Below are positions 23,546 to 32,850 of a DNA stretch of 64,000 bases, piece after piece; positions within the stretch are counted from its first letter, which is position 1; every line of letters starts with the position of its first letter. The position numbers and the translations under genes were made by a program. This stretch comes from Streptomyces sp. RKAG293 (lineage in GTDB: Bacteria > Actinomycetota > Actinomycetes > Streptomycetales > Streptomycetaceae): positions 7,177,001 through 7,241,000 of the forward strand of contig NZ_JAJOZB010000001.1 of assembly GCF_023701745.1 (NCBI RefSeq), read 5' to 3'. The notes under the pieces are model-generated. The model made no database searches and was not told the DNA's origin. It saw only the letters and a list, made by a program, of their open reading frames with translations.

Positions 23546-25567
23546 GTGACGACGAATCCATTCTTCAGCCCGAGCCCGCTTCCGTACGAGCTGCCGCCGT
23601 TCGCCGAGATCCGCGACGAGCACTATCTCCCGGCGTTCGAGCGAGGCCTCGCGGAGCAGCTGGAAGAGGTCGCGGCGGTGTCGGGCAGCCAGGAGCCGCC
23701 CACCTTCGAGAACACCATCGTGGCGCTGGAGCGATCCGGGGCCCTGCTGCGGCGCGTCAGAAACGTGTTCTTCAACCAGTCCTCGGCCGACACCAACCCG
23801 GCCGTGCAGGAACTGGAAGCGCAGCTCAACCCACGGCTCGCCGCGCACAGTGATGCGATCCACCTCGACGCCGGACTGTTCGCGCGGGTCGCGTCGCTCC
23901 ACGACGACCGCGCCGAACTCGGTCTGGACGCGGAGTCGTTGCGGCTGCTGGAGCGGTATCACACCACCTTCCTGCGGGCCGGCGCCCAGCTCTCCCCCGA
24001 GGACCAGCAGCGGCTGCGTGAGCTGAACGGCGAACTCGCCACCGCCGCCACCTCCTTCCAGCAGAACGTCTTCGACGACACCCGCGACGCGGCCCTGGTG
24101 CTGGACGGCCCGGAGGAGCTCGCCGGGCTCTCGGACGACGCCGTCTCGGCCGCCGCCGAGAACGGCCGGGCCCGCGGACACGACGGCAAGTACGTCATCA
24201 GCCTGAAGAACTTCTCCAACCAGACGGAACTCGCCTCCCTCGACGACCGCGAGGTGCGCGAGCGGCTCCTGGAGCGCTCACTGGGCCGGGGCGCCAAGGG
24301 CAACGGCAAGCTCGCCGTCCGCATGGCGACGCTCCGCGCCGAGCGGGCCGCGCTGCTCGGCTACGACAGCCACGCCGCGTACGTCGTCGCCGACCAGACG
24401 GCGCTGACCACCGAGGCCGTCACCGGCATGCTGCACCGGCTCGTGCCGCCGGCCGTCGCCATGGCCGAGCGGGAGGCCGCCGCGCTGGCCGCCGTCAGCG
24501 ACACCGGCCCCATCCAGGCCTGGGACTGGGCGTACCGCTCGCAGCAGGTGCGCAAGGAGCGGTACGCCTTCGACGCCGCCGTCATGCGCCCGTACTTCGA
24601 GGCCGACCGGGTCCTGCACGACGGGGTGTTCTTCGCCGCCTCGCAGGTCTACGGGCTGCGCTTCGCCGAGCGCACCGACCTCATCGGCTACCACCCCGAC
24701 GTCCGGGTCTTCGAGGTGTCCGAGGAGGACGGGACGCCGCTGGGCCTCTACCTCGCCGACCTCTTCGCGCGCGGCTCCAAGCGCGGCGGGGCCTGGATGA
24801 ACGCGCTGGTCGGTCAGTCGGGACTGTTCGGCACCCGCCCGGTCGTGGTGAACAACCTCAACATCGCCAAGCCCGCCCCCGGTGAGCCGGCGCTCCTGAC
24901 CTTCGCCGAGGTCAACACCCTCTTCCACGAGTTCGGGCACGCGCTGCACGGGCTGTTCTCCGACGTCCAATACCCGTTCTTCGCCGGGACCGCGGTGCCC
25001 AGGGACTTCGTCGAGTACCCGTCCCAGGTCAACGAGATGTGGGCGCTGCGGCCCGAGGTGCTTGCCAACTACGCCAAGCACCACGAGACCGGCGAGCCGC
25101 TGCCGGCCGAGCTCATCGAGCGGATGGCGGAGGCCGACGCGTTCGGCCAGGGCTTCAGGACCGTCGAGTACCTGGGCGCCGCCCTCCTCGACTGGGCCTG
25201 GCACACGATCGGGGCGGGCAGCGACCCGGGCGACGCCCAGGCGTTCGAGGCCGCGGCCCTCAAGGCCGCCGGGATCGCCGTCCCCGCGATCCCGCCGCGC
25301 TACCGCTCGACCTACTTCTCCCACGTCTTCTCGAACGGCTACAGCGCGGGCTACTACTCGTACATCTGGAGCGAGGTCCTGGACGCGGACACCGTCGACT
25401 GGTTCGAGGAGAACGGCGGCATGCGCCGGGCGAATGGTGACACCTTCCGGCGGGAACTGCTCTCCAAGGGCGGCAGCGTGGACTCCCTCACCACCTACCG
25501 CAACTTCCGCGGCCGCGAGCCGAGGATCGAGCCGCTGCTGGTGCGCCGGGGGCTGCTGCCGGGCTAG
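23546..25567 (+). CDS. M3-family zinc metallopeptidase (oligopeptidase/dipeptidyl carboxypeptidase)
   Basis: A 673-residue cytoplasmic thimet/oligopeptidase A-like enzyme that degrades short peptides. The zinc motif HEFGH is at residues 461-465, followed by the conserved FVEYPSQVNE segment with the third ligand region, and the C-terminal GYSAGYYSYIWSEVLDAD motif. Length matches the family. GTG start. Its TAG stop codon lies inside the left terminal repeat of a MITE-like element, so the insertion supplied or preserved the last codons. Confidence 0.93.
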   Translation: MTTNPFFSPSPLPYELPPFAEIRDEHYLPAFERGLAEQLEEVAAVSGSQEPPTFENTIVALERSGALLRRVRNVFFNQSSADTNPAVQELEAQLNPRLAAHSDAIHLDAGLFARVASLHDDRAELGLDAESLRLLERYHTTFLRAGAQLSPEDQQRLRELNGELATAATSFQQNVFDDTRDAALVLDGPEELAGLSDDAVSAAAENGRARGHDGKYVISLKNFSNQTELASLDDREVRERLLERSLGRGAKGNGKLAVRMATLRAERAALLGYDSHAAYVVADQTALTTEAVTGMLHRLVPPAVAMAEREAAALAAVSDTGPIQAWDWAYRSQQVRKERYAFDAAVMRPYFEADRVLHDGVFFAASQVYGLRFAERTDLIGYHPDVRVFEVSEEDGTPLGLYLADLFARGSKRGGAWMNALVGQSGLFGTRPVVVNNLNIAKPAPGEPALLTFAEVNTLFHEFGHALHGLFSDVQYPFFAGTAVPRDFVEYPSQVNEMWALRPEVLANYAKHHETGEPLPAELIERMAEADAFGQGFRTVEYLGAALLDWAWHTIGAGSDPGDAQAFEAAALKAAGIAVPAIPPRYRSTYFSHVFSNGYSAGYYSYIWSEVLDADTVDWFEENGGMRRANGDTFRRELLSKGGSVDSLTTYRNFRGREPRIEPLLVRRGLLPG

Positions 25568-25729
25568 GGCCTGTCGTCTGGATCTCCGCGGCGTCGCGGT
25601 GTCCAGCACGCACATCTGCCGCGTTGTCGTCGGTCGACGACGCTCCGCGTCGCCTCCCTCCTCCGCCTTGCAGCTGCACGCACCGGACACCGCTCCTTCC
25701 CCCACGGAGATCCAGACGACAGACCCTAG
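25564..25729. mobile_element. MITE-like palindromic repeat element, 166 bp
   Basis: The terminal inverted repeats are 25 bp with 24 matches. The left end reads CTAGGGCCTGTCGTCTGG and continues ATCTCCG; the right end is its complement with one T for C. Both ends carry CTAG, which may be part of the repeat or a target duplication. Internal shorter complements (GCGGTGTCC near the left, GGACACCGC near the right) let most of it fold into one hairpin. It encodes nothing. I recall near-identical intergenic sequences in other Streptomyces chromosomes, which would make it a dispersed family. It overlaps the M3 peptidase stop codon. Confidence 0.7.
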
Positions 25730-25747
25730 GCCTTTCCGCAGAAGCCC

Positions 25748-28480
25748 TCAGACGGCCGCTCCCGTCGCCCGCCGGGCGTAGGCGCGTACGTCGGCGTCGG
25801 TGTCGTCCGCGGCGGCGGCCAGGGCCGCAAGGACCGGTCCCGGGCCGCCCCCGTGCGGGAGCAGCGCGAGGACGACGGCCTTGCGGACGTCGGCGTGCGG
25901 ATCGCGGACGGCGGCCAGCAGGGCGGGCAGCGCGAGCGCGGGATCCGCGGCGCCCAGCGCGGCGGCGGCGCCCCTGCGGACCTGCCAGGACGGGTCGTCG
26001 AGGGCGGCCGCCGCCGCGGAGTCCAGCGGCGGCGGGCAGCCCGCGCCCGCCAGCGCCTCCAGGGCGGCGGCCCGCACCAGCGGGTCCCCGTCCTGGATCA
26101 GCCCCTTCAGCGTGGGCAGCGCGCCGTCGGCCGTCCCCAGGCCCTTGGCCACCGCGACCCGTACCTCGCGGGAGGGATCGGCGGCGGCGCGCGCCAGGAC
26201 GTCGACGGCGTCGACCGACAGCAGGGCGCGGACGGTCTCGATCCGCACCTCGATGTCCGGGTCGTCGAGCGTGCCACCGAACAGTGCCGTGTCGCCGAGC
26301 CGCAGCGCCCGCAGTACGTACAGCGCGGCCGCCCTGACCCGCGGATCGTCCACACCCAGGGCGTCCACCAGCGGCGTTCGCAGTTGCTCATCCGCCGGAA
26401 GGACCTCGACCAGCTCCAGCAGCGACGCGGCCGCCGCCTCCCGAACCCCCGCGTCGGGGTCGGCCAGCGCGCGGGCCAGCGCCGGGCCGGTGCCGTCCGG
26501 CGACGTCTCGGTCAACGTCGTCACGGCGGTACGCCGCACGGCCGGATCGGGGTCCGCCAGATACGGCTCGATGTCGGACAGCCCGGGCTGCGCGTCGGCC
26601 AGCGCGAGCAGATCCAGGATCCGGGGCGATCCGCCGCCGGCCGCCGGAGCCGCGGCGACCGGCCCGCCGGCGCGTACCGGAGCGGCCCCCGAGCCCACCG
26701 GTGCCACGTCCCGGGGCCCCGCCGTGGCCACCTGCTCCGGATGCACCTCGCCGATCACCCGCACCGCCCGCCCGCCGTCCGGCTCGAAGCCCTCCACCGG
26801 CACGAGGTACGGAGCGACCGGCCGGGTCAGGAACTCCATCTCGCCGCGCGCGCCCTTGCGCAGGTTGAGGTGGTGCAGCCAGTCCGCGTCGTCGCGCACG
26901 GGATGGTCCGTGCGCTCGTGGTACAGCCCCCAGCGGCTCTCGGTACGGGCCAGCGAGGAGCGGGCCGCCATCTCAGCGCAGTCGCGGATGAACGACACCT
27001 CCGCGCAGCGCATCAGCTCGTGCGGGGTCCTGGCCCCCATCGACTCGATGTCGCCGTGCATCCGCTGGAACGTCTCCACCGCGAGCGACAGCCGTGCGCC
27101 GCTCTTCGGCGGGGCGACATAGTCGTTGACGAACCGGCGCAGTTTGTACTCGACCTGCGGCTGCGGCGGCCCGTCGGGGTGGCGCAGCGGACGGTAGACG
27201 AGCTCGTGCGCGGCCCGCAGCTGGTCGGCCGGCAGCTCGCCCTCGAAGACCTCGTGCGCGGTGGCCGCGTCCGCGCCGGCCAGATCGCCGTAGACGAACG
27301 CCCCGATCATGTAGTTGTGCGGCACGCAGGCCAGATCACCGGCCGCGTACAGCCCGGGGACGGTCGTGCGGGCGTGCTCGTCGACCCACACGCCGGAGGC
27401 GGAATGGCCGCCGCACAGCCCGATCTCGGAGATGTGCATCTCCACGTCATGGGTGCGGTAGTCGTGCCCGCGCCCGGCGTGGAACGTGCCGCGGGTCGGC
27501 CGTTCCGTGGTGTGCAGGATCGTCTCCAGCGCGGCCACCGACTCCTCGGGCAGATGGCTGAGCTTGAGATAGACGGGCCCGCGTTCCGAGGCCACCTCAC
27601 GGGCGAACTCGGCCATCATCTGGCCCGACCAGTAGTCGGAGTCGACGAAGCGCTCACCGTGCCGGTTGACCTGGTAACCGCCGAACGGATTGGCGACATA
27701 GGCGCAGGCCGGCCCGTTGTAGTCCTTGATGAGCGGGTTGATCTGGAAGCACTCGATCCCGCTGAGCTCGGCGCCCGCGTGGTACGCCATCGCATGGCCG
27801 TCACCCGCGTTCGTCGGGTTCTCGTAGGTGCCGTACAGATAGCCGCTGGCCGGCAGGCCGAGCCGGCCGCACGCGCCGGTCGCCAGGATCACCGCGCCGG
27901 CCCTGACCGTCACGAACCGCCCGGTCCGGGTGTTGAACCCGGCGGCCCCGACCGCCCGCCCGCCGGACGTCAGCACCCGCACCGGCATGACGCGGTTCTC
28001 GATCCGGATCCGCTCCCGCATCTCGCGCCGCCGCAGCACCCGGTACAGGACCTTCTTGACGTCCTTGCCCTCGGGCATCGGCAGCACGTACTTCCCCGAC
28101 CGGTGCACCTGCCGGACCGCGTACTCGCCGTGCTCGTCCTTCTCGAACTTCACGCCGTAGCGCTCCAGACGCTGCACCATGGCGAAGCCGAGGGTGGCGG
28201 TCTGCCGGACGGTCACCTGGTTGACGATGCCGTCGTTGGCGCGGGTGATCTCGGCGACGTAGTCGTCGGGTTCCGCACTGCCCGGGATGACGGCGTTGTT
28301 GACGCCGTCCATGCCCATCGCCAGCGCGCCCGAGTGCCGGACGTGCGCCTTCTCCAGCAGCAGCACGGACGCGCCGTTCTCTGCGGCGGTCAGGGCCGCC
28401 ATGGTGCCGGCCGTGCCACCGCCGATGACGAGAACGTCGCAGCGGAGTTCCTCGGCGTCGTGGAGTGCGGGGATGTCCAT
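25748..28480 (-). CDS. AprA-like flavoprotein (fumarate reductase/APS reductase alpha type) with C-terminal HEAT repeats
   Basis: A 910-residue protein in two parts. Residues 1 to about 570 are an FAD-dependent fumarate reductase/succinate dehydrogenase-type flavoprotein: N-terminal dinucleotide fold VLVIGGGTAGTMAAL, VILATGACGRLG, YLYGTYENPTNAGDGHAMAY and CVPHNYMIGAFVYGDLAG. This resembles the alpha subunit of adenylylsulfate reductase more than respiratory SdhA. After a Pro/Ala/Gly linker, about residues 630-905 form roughly nine HEAT/PBS-type repeats (DPAVRRTAV, DPRVRAAALYVLRAL, DPLVRAAALEAL). It is the last gene of an operon holding a two-cluster ferredoxin and an ABC importer. Probably a cytoplasmic redox enzyme for the imported compound. 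Confidence 0.82.
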   Translation of the reverse strand: MDIPALHDAEELRCDVLVIGGGTAGTMAALTAAENGASVLLLEKAHVRHSGALAMGMDGVNNAVIPGSAEPDDYVAEITRANDGIVNQVTVRQTATLGFAMVQRLERYGVKFEKDEHGEYAVRQVHRSGKYVLPMPEGKDVKKVLYRVLRRREMRERIRIENRVMPVRVLTSGGRAVGAAGFNTRTGRFVTVRAGAVILATGACGRLGLPASGYLYGTYENPTNAGDGHAMAYHAGAELSGIECFQINPLIKDYNGPACAYVANPFGGYQVNRHGERFVDSDYWSGQMMAEFAREVASERGPVYLKLSHLPEESVAALETILHTTERPTRGTFHAGRGHDYRTHDVEMHISEIGLCGGHSASGVWVDEHARTTVPGLYAAGDLACVPHNYMIGAFVYGDLAGADAATAHEVFEGELPADQLRAAHELVYRPLRHPDGPPQPQVEYKLRRFVNDYVAPPKSGARLSLAVETFQRMHGDIESMGARTPHELMRCAEVSFIRDCAEMAARSSLARTESRWGLYHERTDHPVRDDADWLHHLNLRKGARGEMEFLTRPVAPYLVPVEGFEPDGGRAVRVIGEVHPEQVATAGPRDVAPVGSGAAPVRAGGPVAAAPAAGGGSPRILDLLALADAQPGLSDIEPYLADPDPAVRRTAVTTLTETSPDGTGPALARALADPDAGVREAAAASLLELVEVLPADEQLRTPLVDALGVDDPRVRAAALYVLRALRLGDTALFGGTLDDPDIEVRIETVRALLSVDAVDVLARAAADPSREVRVAVAKGLGTADGALPTLKGLIQDGDPLVRAAALEALAGAGCPPPLDSAAAAALDDPSWQVRRGAAAALGAADPALALPALLAAVRDPHADVRKAVVLALLPHGGGPGPVLAALAAAADDTDADVRAYARRATGAAV

Positions 28481-28557
28481 CGGGGGCCTTTCACATGCCG
28501 GTTCAGGGGCGGTTCAGGTACGGGGCGGGTGCTGTACGGGGGCGTTGCGGGCGGAGT

Positions 28558-29352
28558 TCACGTGCCGAGGGACTGCAGCACCTGACGCCGCAGCGCGACG
28601 GTCCCCGGCTCGCCGTGGGCGGCGCGCTCGCGCGGGTGCGGGACGTCCAGGAGCCGCACCGGACGGTCGGCGTCCGTTCCGAGCAGGGCGATCCGGTCGC
28701 CGAGGAACACCGCCTCGTCCACGTCGTGCGTGACGAAGACGACGGTGGCATGCGACGACCGCAGCACCTCGACGAGCAACTGCTGCATCCCGGCCCGGGT
28801 CTGCGCGTCCAGCGCGCCGAACGGCTCGTCCATCAGCAGCGCCCGCGGCTCACCCGCCAGCGCGCGGGCCAGCTGGACGCGCTGCCGCTGCCCGCCGGAG
28901 AGCCGGTGCGGCAGCTCCTGCTCACGGCCGGTGAGCCCGACGCGCCCGAGCCAGCCGGCCGCCCGGGTACGGCGTTCCGCGCGCCCCACCCGCCGTATGG
29001 CGAGCGGCAGTTCCACGTTCCGGCGAACGGTCCGCCAGGGCAGCAGGCCGTCCTCCTGGAAGACCAGCGCCCGGTCGGCGCCGGGCCGGCCGACCGGCAC
29101 GCCGTCCTGCGTCACCCGCCCGGCCAGCACGGGCAGCAGGCCCGCGAGCGTGCGCAGCAGCGTGGACTTGCCGCAACCGGACGGGCCGACGACCGTGAGC
29201 AGTTCGCCCGGCGCGACATCCAGCCCGAGCCCGGCCAGGACGGGCCTGCCGGAGCGGCCGATCGTGGCGTCGTCGAGCGTCAGCCGGACACCGGGCGGCG
29301 CCGGACTGGGCAGGGAGTCCGGCGAAGTCGCACTGACACGGGTGTTGGTCAC
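28558..29352 (-). CDS. ABC importer ATPase, nitrate/sulfonate/taurine type
   Basis: A 264-residue ATPase with Walker A GPSGCGKST, signature LSGGQRQRVQLARAL, Walker B ALLMDEPFG and the H-loop VTHDVDEAV. The family is SsuB/TauB/NrtD-like. ATGA overlap with the permease gene upstream. It energises uptake by the permease and lipoprotein encoded next to it. Confidence 0.93.
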   Translation of the reverse strand: MTNTRVSATSPDSLPSPAPPGVRLTLDDATIGRSGRPVLAGLGLDVAPGELLTVVGPSGCGKSTLLRTLAGLLPVLAGRVTQDGVPVGRPGADRALVFQEDGLLPWRTVRRNVELPLAIRRVGRAERRTRAAGWLGRVGLTGREQELPHRLSGGQRQRVQLARALAGEPRALLMDEPFGALDAQTRAGMQQLLVEVLRSSHATVVFVTHDVDEAVFLGDRIALLGTDADRPVRLLDVPHPRERAAHGEPGTVALRRQVLQSLGT

Positions 29353-30308
29353 TGGTGCACCTTCCTGCTCTCACGTTCGGCAACGGATGACTCGGCCACG
29401 GCCGTCCGCCGCAGGGCGCCCGGAGCCCGGTATCCGGTCCGGCAGCCCGTCCGGTCGTGGTCGCCGGATTCGGTCCGCGGAAGCCAGCGCGTCACCCGTC
29501 GCCCGAGCAGTTCCACGGCGGCGGAGGTGATCCACCCCAGGACGCCGATGGTGGCCATGCCGACCAGTACGCCCGGGTAATCCACGACCGTGTAGTCCTG
29601 CCAGGTGCGGTAGCCGACCCCGTACTCACCGGAGATCATCTCGGCGGAGATCACACAGATCCACGACACCCCGATCCCCACCGACAGCCCGCCGAGAATG
29701 CCCGGCAGCGCGCCAGGGAGCACCACCTGAGCGAGCACCCGCCACCGGCCGCCGCCCATGGTGAGCACGGCCTCCTCCCACACCGGGGTCAGCGCCCGCA
29801 CCGCGTGCCGGGTGCTGACCAGGATCGGGAAGAACGCGGCGGCGAAGGTGATGAAGACGATGCCTTGCTCATTGGTCGGGAACAGCAGGATCGCGACGGG
29901 CACCAGCGCGATCGCCGGGATCGGCCGCAGCACCTCCAACACCGGGCCGAGGACGTCGCGGGCGACCCGTGACCGTGCGATCGCGGTACCGACGGTCACA
30001 CCGAGCACGGCGGCGAGGGCGAAACCGGTGACGATCCGCACCAGGCTGTCGCCGAGGTCCTGCCAGTACGGTCCGCCCGTCAGGCGGGTGCCGAACTCCC
30101 GCCCGACCTGGACGACCGTCGGCAACTGCTCGAAGTGCACCCACAGATGGACGCGCCGGGCGGTCAGCAGCTGCCACAGTCCGAGGAACGCGACCAGCGA
30201 GGCCACGCGCACGCAGTAGCGCCCCCACGGCAGCCGCCCGACCCGGGTTCGTCCCGACCCGGCCGGCTTCGTCGCGGCCATCGTCCCGGATGCCGTCGCC
30301 GTCGTCAT
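29349..30308 (-). CDS. ABC importer permease, nitrate/sulfonate/taurine type
   Basis: A 319-residue inner-membrane permease with about six hydrophobic helices. The EAA coupling loop appears as AVLTMGGGRWRVLAQVVLPG, typical of SsuC/TauC proteins (BPD_transp_1 family). Overlaps the binding-protein gene and the ATPase gene by 4 bp each, so the three importer genes are translationally coupled. Confidence 0.92.
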   Translation of the reverse strand: MTTATASGTMAATKPAGSGRTRVGRLPWGRYCVRVASLVAFLGLWQLLTARRVHLWVHFEQLPTVVQVGREFGTRLTGGPYWQDLGDSLVRIVTGFALAAVLGVTVGTAIARSRVARDVLGPVLEVLRPIPAIALVPVAILLFPTNEQGIVFITFAAAFFPILVSTRHAVRALTPVWEEAVLTMGGGRWRVLAQVVLPGALPGILGGLSVGIGVSWICVISAEMISGEYGVGYRTWQDYTVVDYPGVLVGMATIGVLGWITSAAVELLGRRVTRWLPRTESGDHDRTGCRTGYRAPGALRRTAVAESSVAERESRKVHQ

Positions 30309-31765
30309 GGCGACTCCCGCAGCGCGGCGTCATAGCTGACGAGCCGGGTGCCGGGGTGGCCGGCGATCCAGTCATGGGCGTCGGCAGGCGTGGTGAACGG
30401 CTGGAAGCGGGCGTTCGGAGCGGCGGCCGGGTCCTCGGCCCACACCGACGAGTCGGCGAACCAGCGGGTGCCGGTCAGCGCGTCCGGAACGTAACCCGCC
30501 CGCACCTTCCCCGGGTGCTGCTTGACGTACCGCAGCAGGCAGCTCGGCGTGGTGAACGCCGTCGTGCGGTCCTCGCCCGACAGCCAGCTCTCGCTCGCCG
30601 TCGCCGGATCGGTCGCCTGACCCCCGCACACCGGGTCGGTGCCGCTGACCGGCGCCGGATTGGCCGTGGACGCCAGGGACTTGGCGTATCCGGCGCCGTA
30701 GACCCGCCGCAGATACCGGTCGTCGGTGAAGCCGTCCACGTCGACGGAGTCGACGAGCTTGGCGGAGGCGAGCACCGGCACGTCCTGCTTGAGCGCGTTC
30801 AGCAGCTGCGGCTTCAGCGTCGGGTCGAAGGTGGCGATACCGCCGGCGCCGTTGTAGAGGTACACGACCTCGGGCGGCAGCCCGGTCGCCTTCGCCACCT
30901 GCTGCGCGGCCGTCAGCGGGTGTTCGTGCAGGTATTGCGTGGCCTGGAGCTGCGCGGTGAGGAACGCGTCGACGACGGCGGGCCGTTGGCCGGCGAAGGC
31001 CGCGCGGACCGTAACGCCGTGCAGGGTCGGCACGTTGAGCGCGGCACCGTCGTACAGCGGCTTCGCCTTGCCCTGGAAGACCAGCAGGCCCGGCCAGGCG
31101 ACGAACTGCGACAGTGCGTCGGCGCCGCCGGACTGCAGGGCGGACGCGCCCACCGCGGGCTGCTGGTTGAGCTTGTGCAGGTCCTTGTCCGCGTCGATGC
31201 CGGCCTTCTGCAGAGCCCGTACGAGCGTGCCGTCGGCGGCGGACCCCACGCTCGTCGAGACCTTCTTCCCGCGCAGGTCCGCCAGCGAGGACAGTGTCGA
31301 GTCCGGCTTGGTGACCACCATGTTGAGGCCGCCGCGCAGGTTGTACCCGGTGACGGAGACCAGCTTGGTCGGCGCCTTCATCTGTTTGCCGCGCGCCGCG
31401 TTGATCAGCAGCGGATAGTCGCCCATCGAGCCGATGTCGACCTTCCCCGCCATCATCTGCGCGGTGATCGGCGCACCGGTCGCGTAGTCCTGCCAGTCGA
31501 CCTTGTACGTCACGCCGTCGCGCTTGCCCAGCTCACCCAGCGCGCGCTCGAAGTACCCGAGCGAACGCAGCAGCGTCCCGGCGGTCACCGTGTTGATCGT
31601 CTTGGACTGGTAGCCGACGGAGACGGTGACGGTCCTGCCACCGTCCGCGCCCGCGTCCCCGCCGCAGCCGGCCAGCGGCAGCAGCAGGCCGGTGACGGCC
31701 ACCGCGGTCAGATACGTACGGACCCGTCCGCGCGTCGCGTAGCCCTTGGTCGCGGGACCTCTCAT
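30305..31765 (-). CDS. ABC substrate-binding lipoprotein with NosL-like C-terminal extension
   Basis: A 486-residue lipoprotein. The signal peptide ends in lipobox LAGC (about residues 31-34). The body (about 45-360) is a TauA/SsuA/NMT1-like periplasmic-binding fold (VGYQSKTINTVTAGTLLRSL, TAQMMAGKVDIGSMGDYPLL). The C-terminal ~110 residues are extra for the family and resemble NosL: a DPVCGG motif, then CLLRYVKQHPG, YVPDALTGTRWFADSSVW and FTTPADAHDWIAGHPG. NosL-type domains bind copper(I), so this may add a metal- or redox-linked module to ligand capture. The start follows GAGGGG; an ATG 5 codons earlier is possible. Confidence 0.8.
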   Translation of the reverse strand: MRGPATKGYATRGRVRTYLTAVAVTGLLLPLAGCGGDAGADGGRTVTVSVGYQSKTINTVTAGTLLRSLGYFERALGELGKRDGVTYKVDWQDYATGAPITAQMMAGKVDIGSMGDYPLLINAARGKQMKAPTKLVSVTGYNLRGGLNMVVTKPDSTLSSLADLRGKKVSTSVGSAADGTLVRALQKAGIDADKDLHKLNQQPAVGASALQSGGADALSQFVAWPGLLVFQGKAKPLYDGAALNVPTLHGVTVRAAFAGQRPAVVDAFLTAQLQATQYLHEHPLTAAQQVAKATGLPPEVVYLYNGAGGIATFDPTLKPQLLNALKQDVPVLASAKLVDSVDVDGFTDDRYLRRVYGAGYAKSLASTANPAPVSGTDPVCGGQATDPATASESWLSGEDRTTAFTTPSCLLRYVKQHPGKVRAGYVPDALTGTRWFADSSVWAEDPAAAPNARFQPFTTPADAHDWIAGHPGTRLVSYDAALRESP

Positions 31766-31776
31766 CGTGAGACCCC

Positions 31777-32004
31777 TCATCGCAGCAGGTACGGCATGTT
31801 GACGGTGACCGCGTCCGTGGGGCAGCGGGCGGCGCAGGGGCCGCAGTACCAGCACTCGTCCACGTGCATGAAGGCCTTGTTGGTGTCCGGGTTGATGGCG
31901 AGCGAATCGAGCGGGCACATGTCGACGCAGAGCGTGCAGCCGTCTATGCACCTGGACTCGTCGATCGTCACCGGTACGTCGGCGCGCTGGGGTACGACAG
32001 GCAT
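31777..32004 (-). CDS. AprB-like 2[4Fe-4S] ferredoxin
   Basis: A 75-residue ferredoxin with two CxxCxxCxxxCP motifs (CIDGCTLCVDMCP and CWYCGPCAARCP), giving two 4Fe-4S clusters. The spacing and NPDTNKAFMHVDEC segment resemble the beta subunit of adenylylsulfate reductase, lacking its C-terminal tail. Encoded first after the regulator, it is the probable electron partner of the AprA-like flavoprotein at the other end of the operon. Confidence 0.85.
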   Translation of the reverse strand: MPVVPQRADVPVTIDESRCIDGCTLCVDMCPLDSLAINPDTNKAFMHVDECWYCGPCAARCPTDAVTVNMPYLLR

Positions 32005-32076
32005 GGCTGTCTCCTCGGAGGACCTGAAGAACAGGAAGATGGACGAAGGATGAAAAGGATGAAAGGGCGCGGGCGG

Positions 32077-32850
32077 TCAGACGGAGCGGTGCAGCAGGCC
32101 GCGCATGGTGATGCGGTCGCCGCGGAACCGGATGAACTCCAGGTCCACCGGGCGGCCGTCGGACAGATGGGTGAGCCGTTCCAGCATCAGCACGGCGGCG
32201 CCGCGCGGGGACTGGAGCACGGCGGCGGAGTGCGCGTCGGCGTTGACGGCCTCCAGGGTGATCTCGGCGGTGCCCAGCGGCTGTCCGGTGATCTCCTCGA
32301 GCAGCCGGAAGATGTCGGTGTTCTCGAGGTCGGCGTTGAGCAGCTCGATGCCGACGTCCATCGGGACGTAGGTCAGGTCCAGGGAGAGCGGCAGTCCGTC
32401 GAGCCGCCGCAGCCGTTCGATGTACAGCACGTCCGGGTCCTGACCCTCCAGGCGCAGCCGTTCGGCGACGGGCGCGGGCGCCGGGACCGGCGCCATCGTG
32501 CGGACCTCGTTGGTGACCCGCCCGTGCTCGTGCAGCGTCTCCGCGAGGCCCATCAGCCGGTCCAGACCGTGCGGGTACTTGGCGCCGACCACGACGGTGC
32601 CGACGCCCGGCACCCGCGCCACCAGCTGTTCGGCGCGCAGCAGGTCGAGCGCCTGGCGGACGGTGTTGCGGGAGACGCCGTAGTCGGTGCCGAGCGCGTC
32701 CTCGTGCGGCAGCAGCCCGGCCGGGAACCCCTGCAGGAGCACCTGCCGCCGCAGCAGGTCGGCGAGTTGCCGGGCCTGGTCCGCCCGCAACCGGCGACGG
32801 CGCGCGGCGGCCACCGGTGCGGTGTGCTCACGGGTGCGCTCGGCGGGCAT
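32077..32850 (-). CDS. GntR-family (HutC/UTRA) transcriptional regulator
   Basis: A 257-residue regulator: winged HTH at about residues 25-95 (RQVLLQGFPAGLLPHEDALG, then VSRNTVRQALDLLRAEQLV, GTVV) and a UTRA ligand domain (about 115-250; VLYIERLRRLDGLPLSLDLT, MLERLTHLSDGRPVDLEFIR). It heads the flavoprotein/ferredoxin/ABC operon on the same strand, 72 bp before the ferredoxin, and probably controls it in response to the imported compound. Start chosen at MPAERTREH behind GGAG. The long upstream frame is intergenic. Confidence 0.87.
   Translation of the reverse strand: MPAERTREHTAPVAAARRRRLRADQARQLADLLRRQVLLQGFPAGLLPHEDALGTDYGVSRNTVRQALDLLRAEQLVARVPGVGTVVVGAKYPHGLDRLMGLAETLHEHGRVTNEVRTMAPVPAPAPVAERLRLEGQDPDVLYIERLRRLDGLPLSLDLTYVPMDVGIELLNADLENTDIFRLLEEITGQPLGTAEITLEAVNADAHSAAVLQSPRGAAVLMLERLTHLSDGRPVDLEFIRFRGDRITMRGLLHRSV

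Noticed and set aside
23156..23561. Minus-strand frame across the DUF5302 gene and terminator
   Set aside because: It spans a perfect 20-bp terminator hairpin and is antiphase to a recognised small gene.
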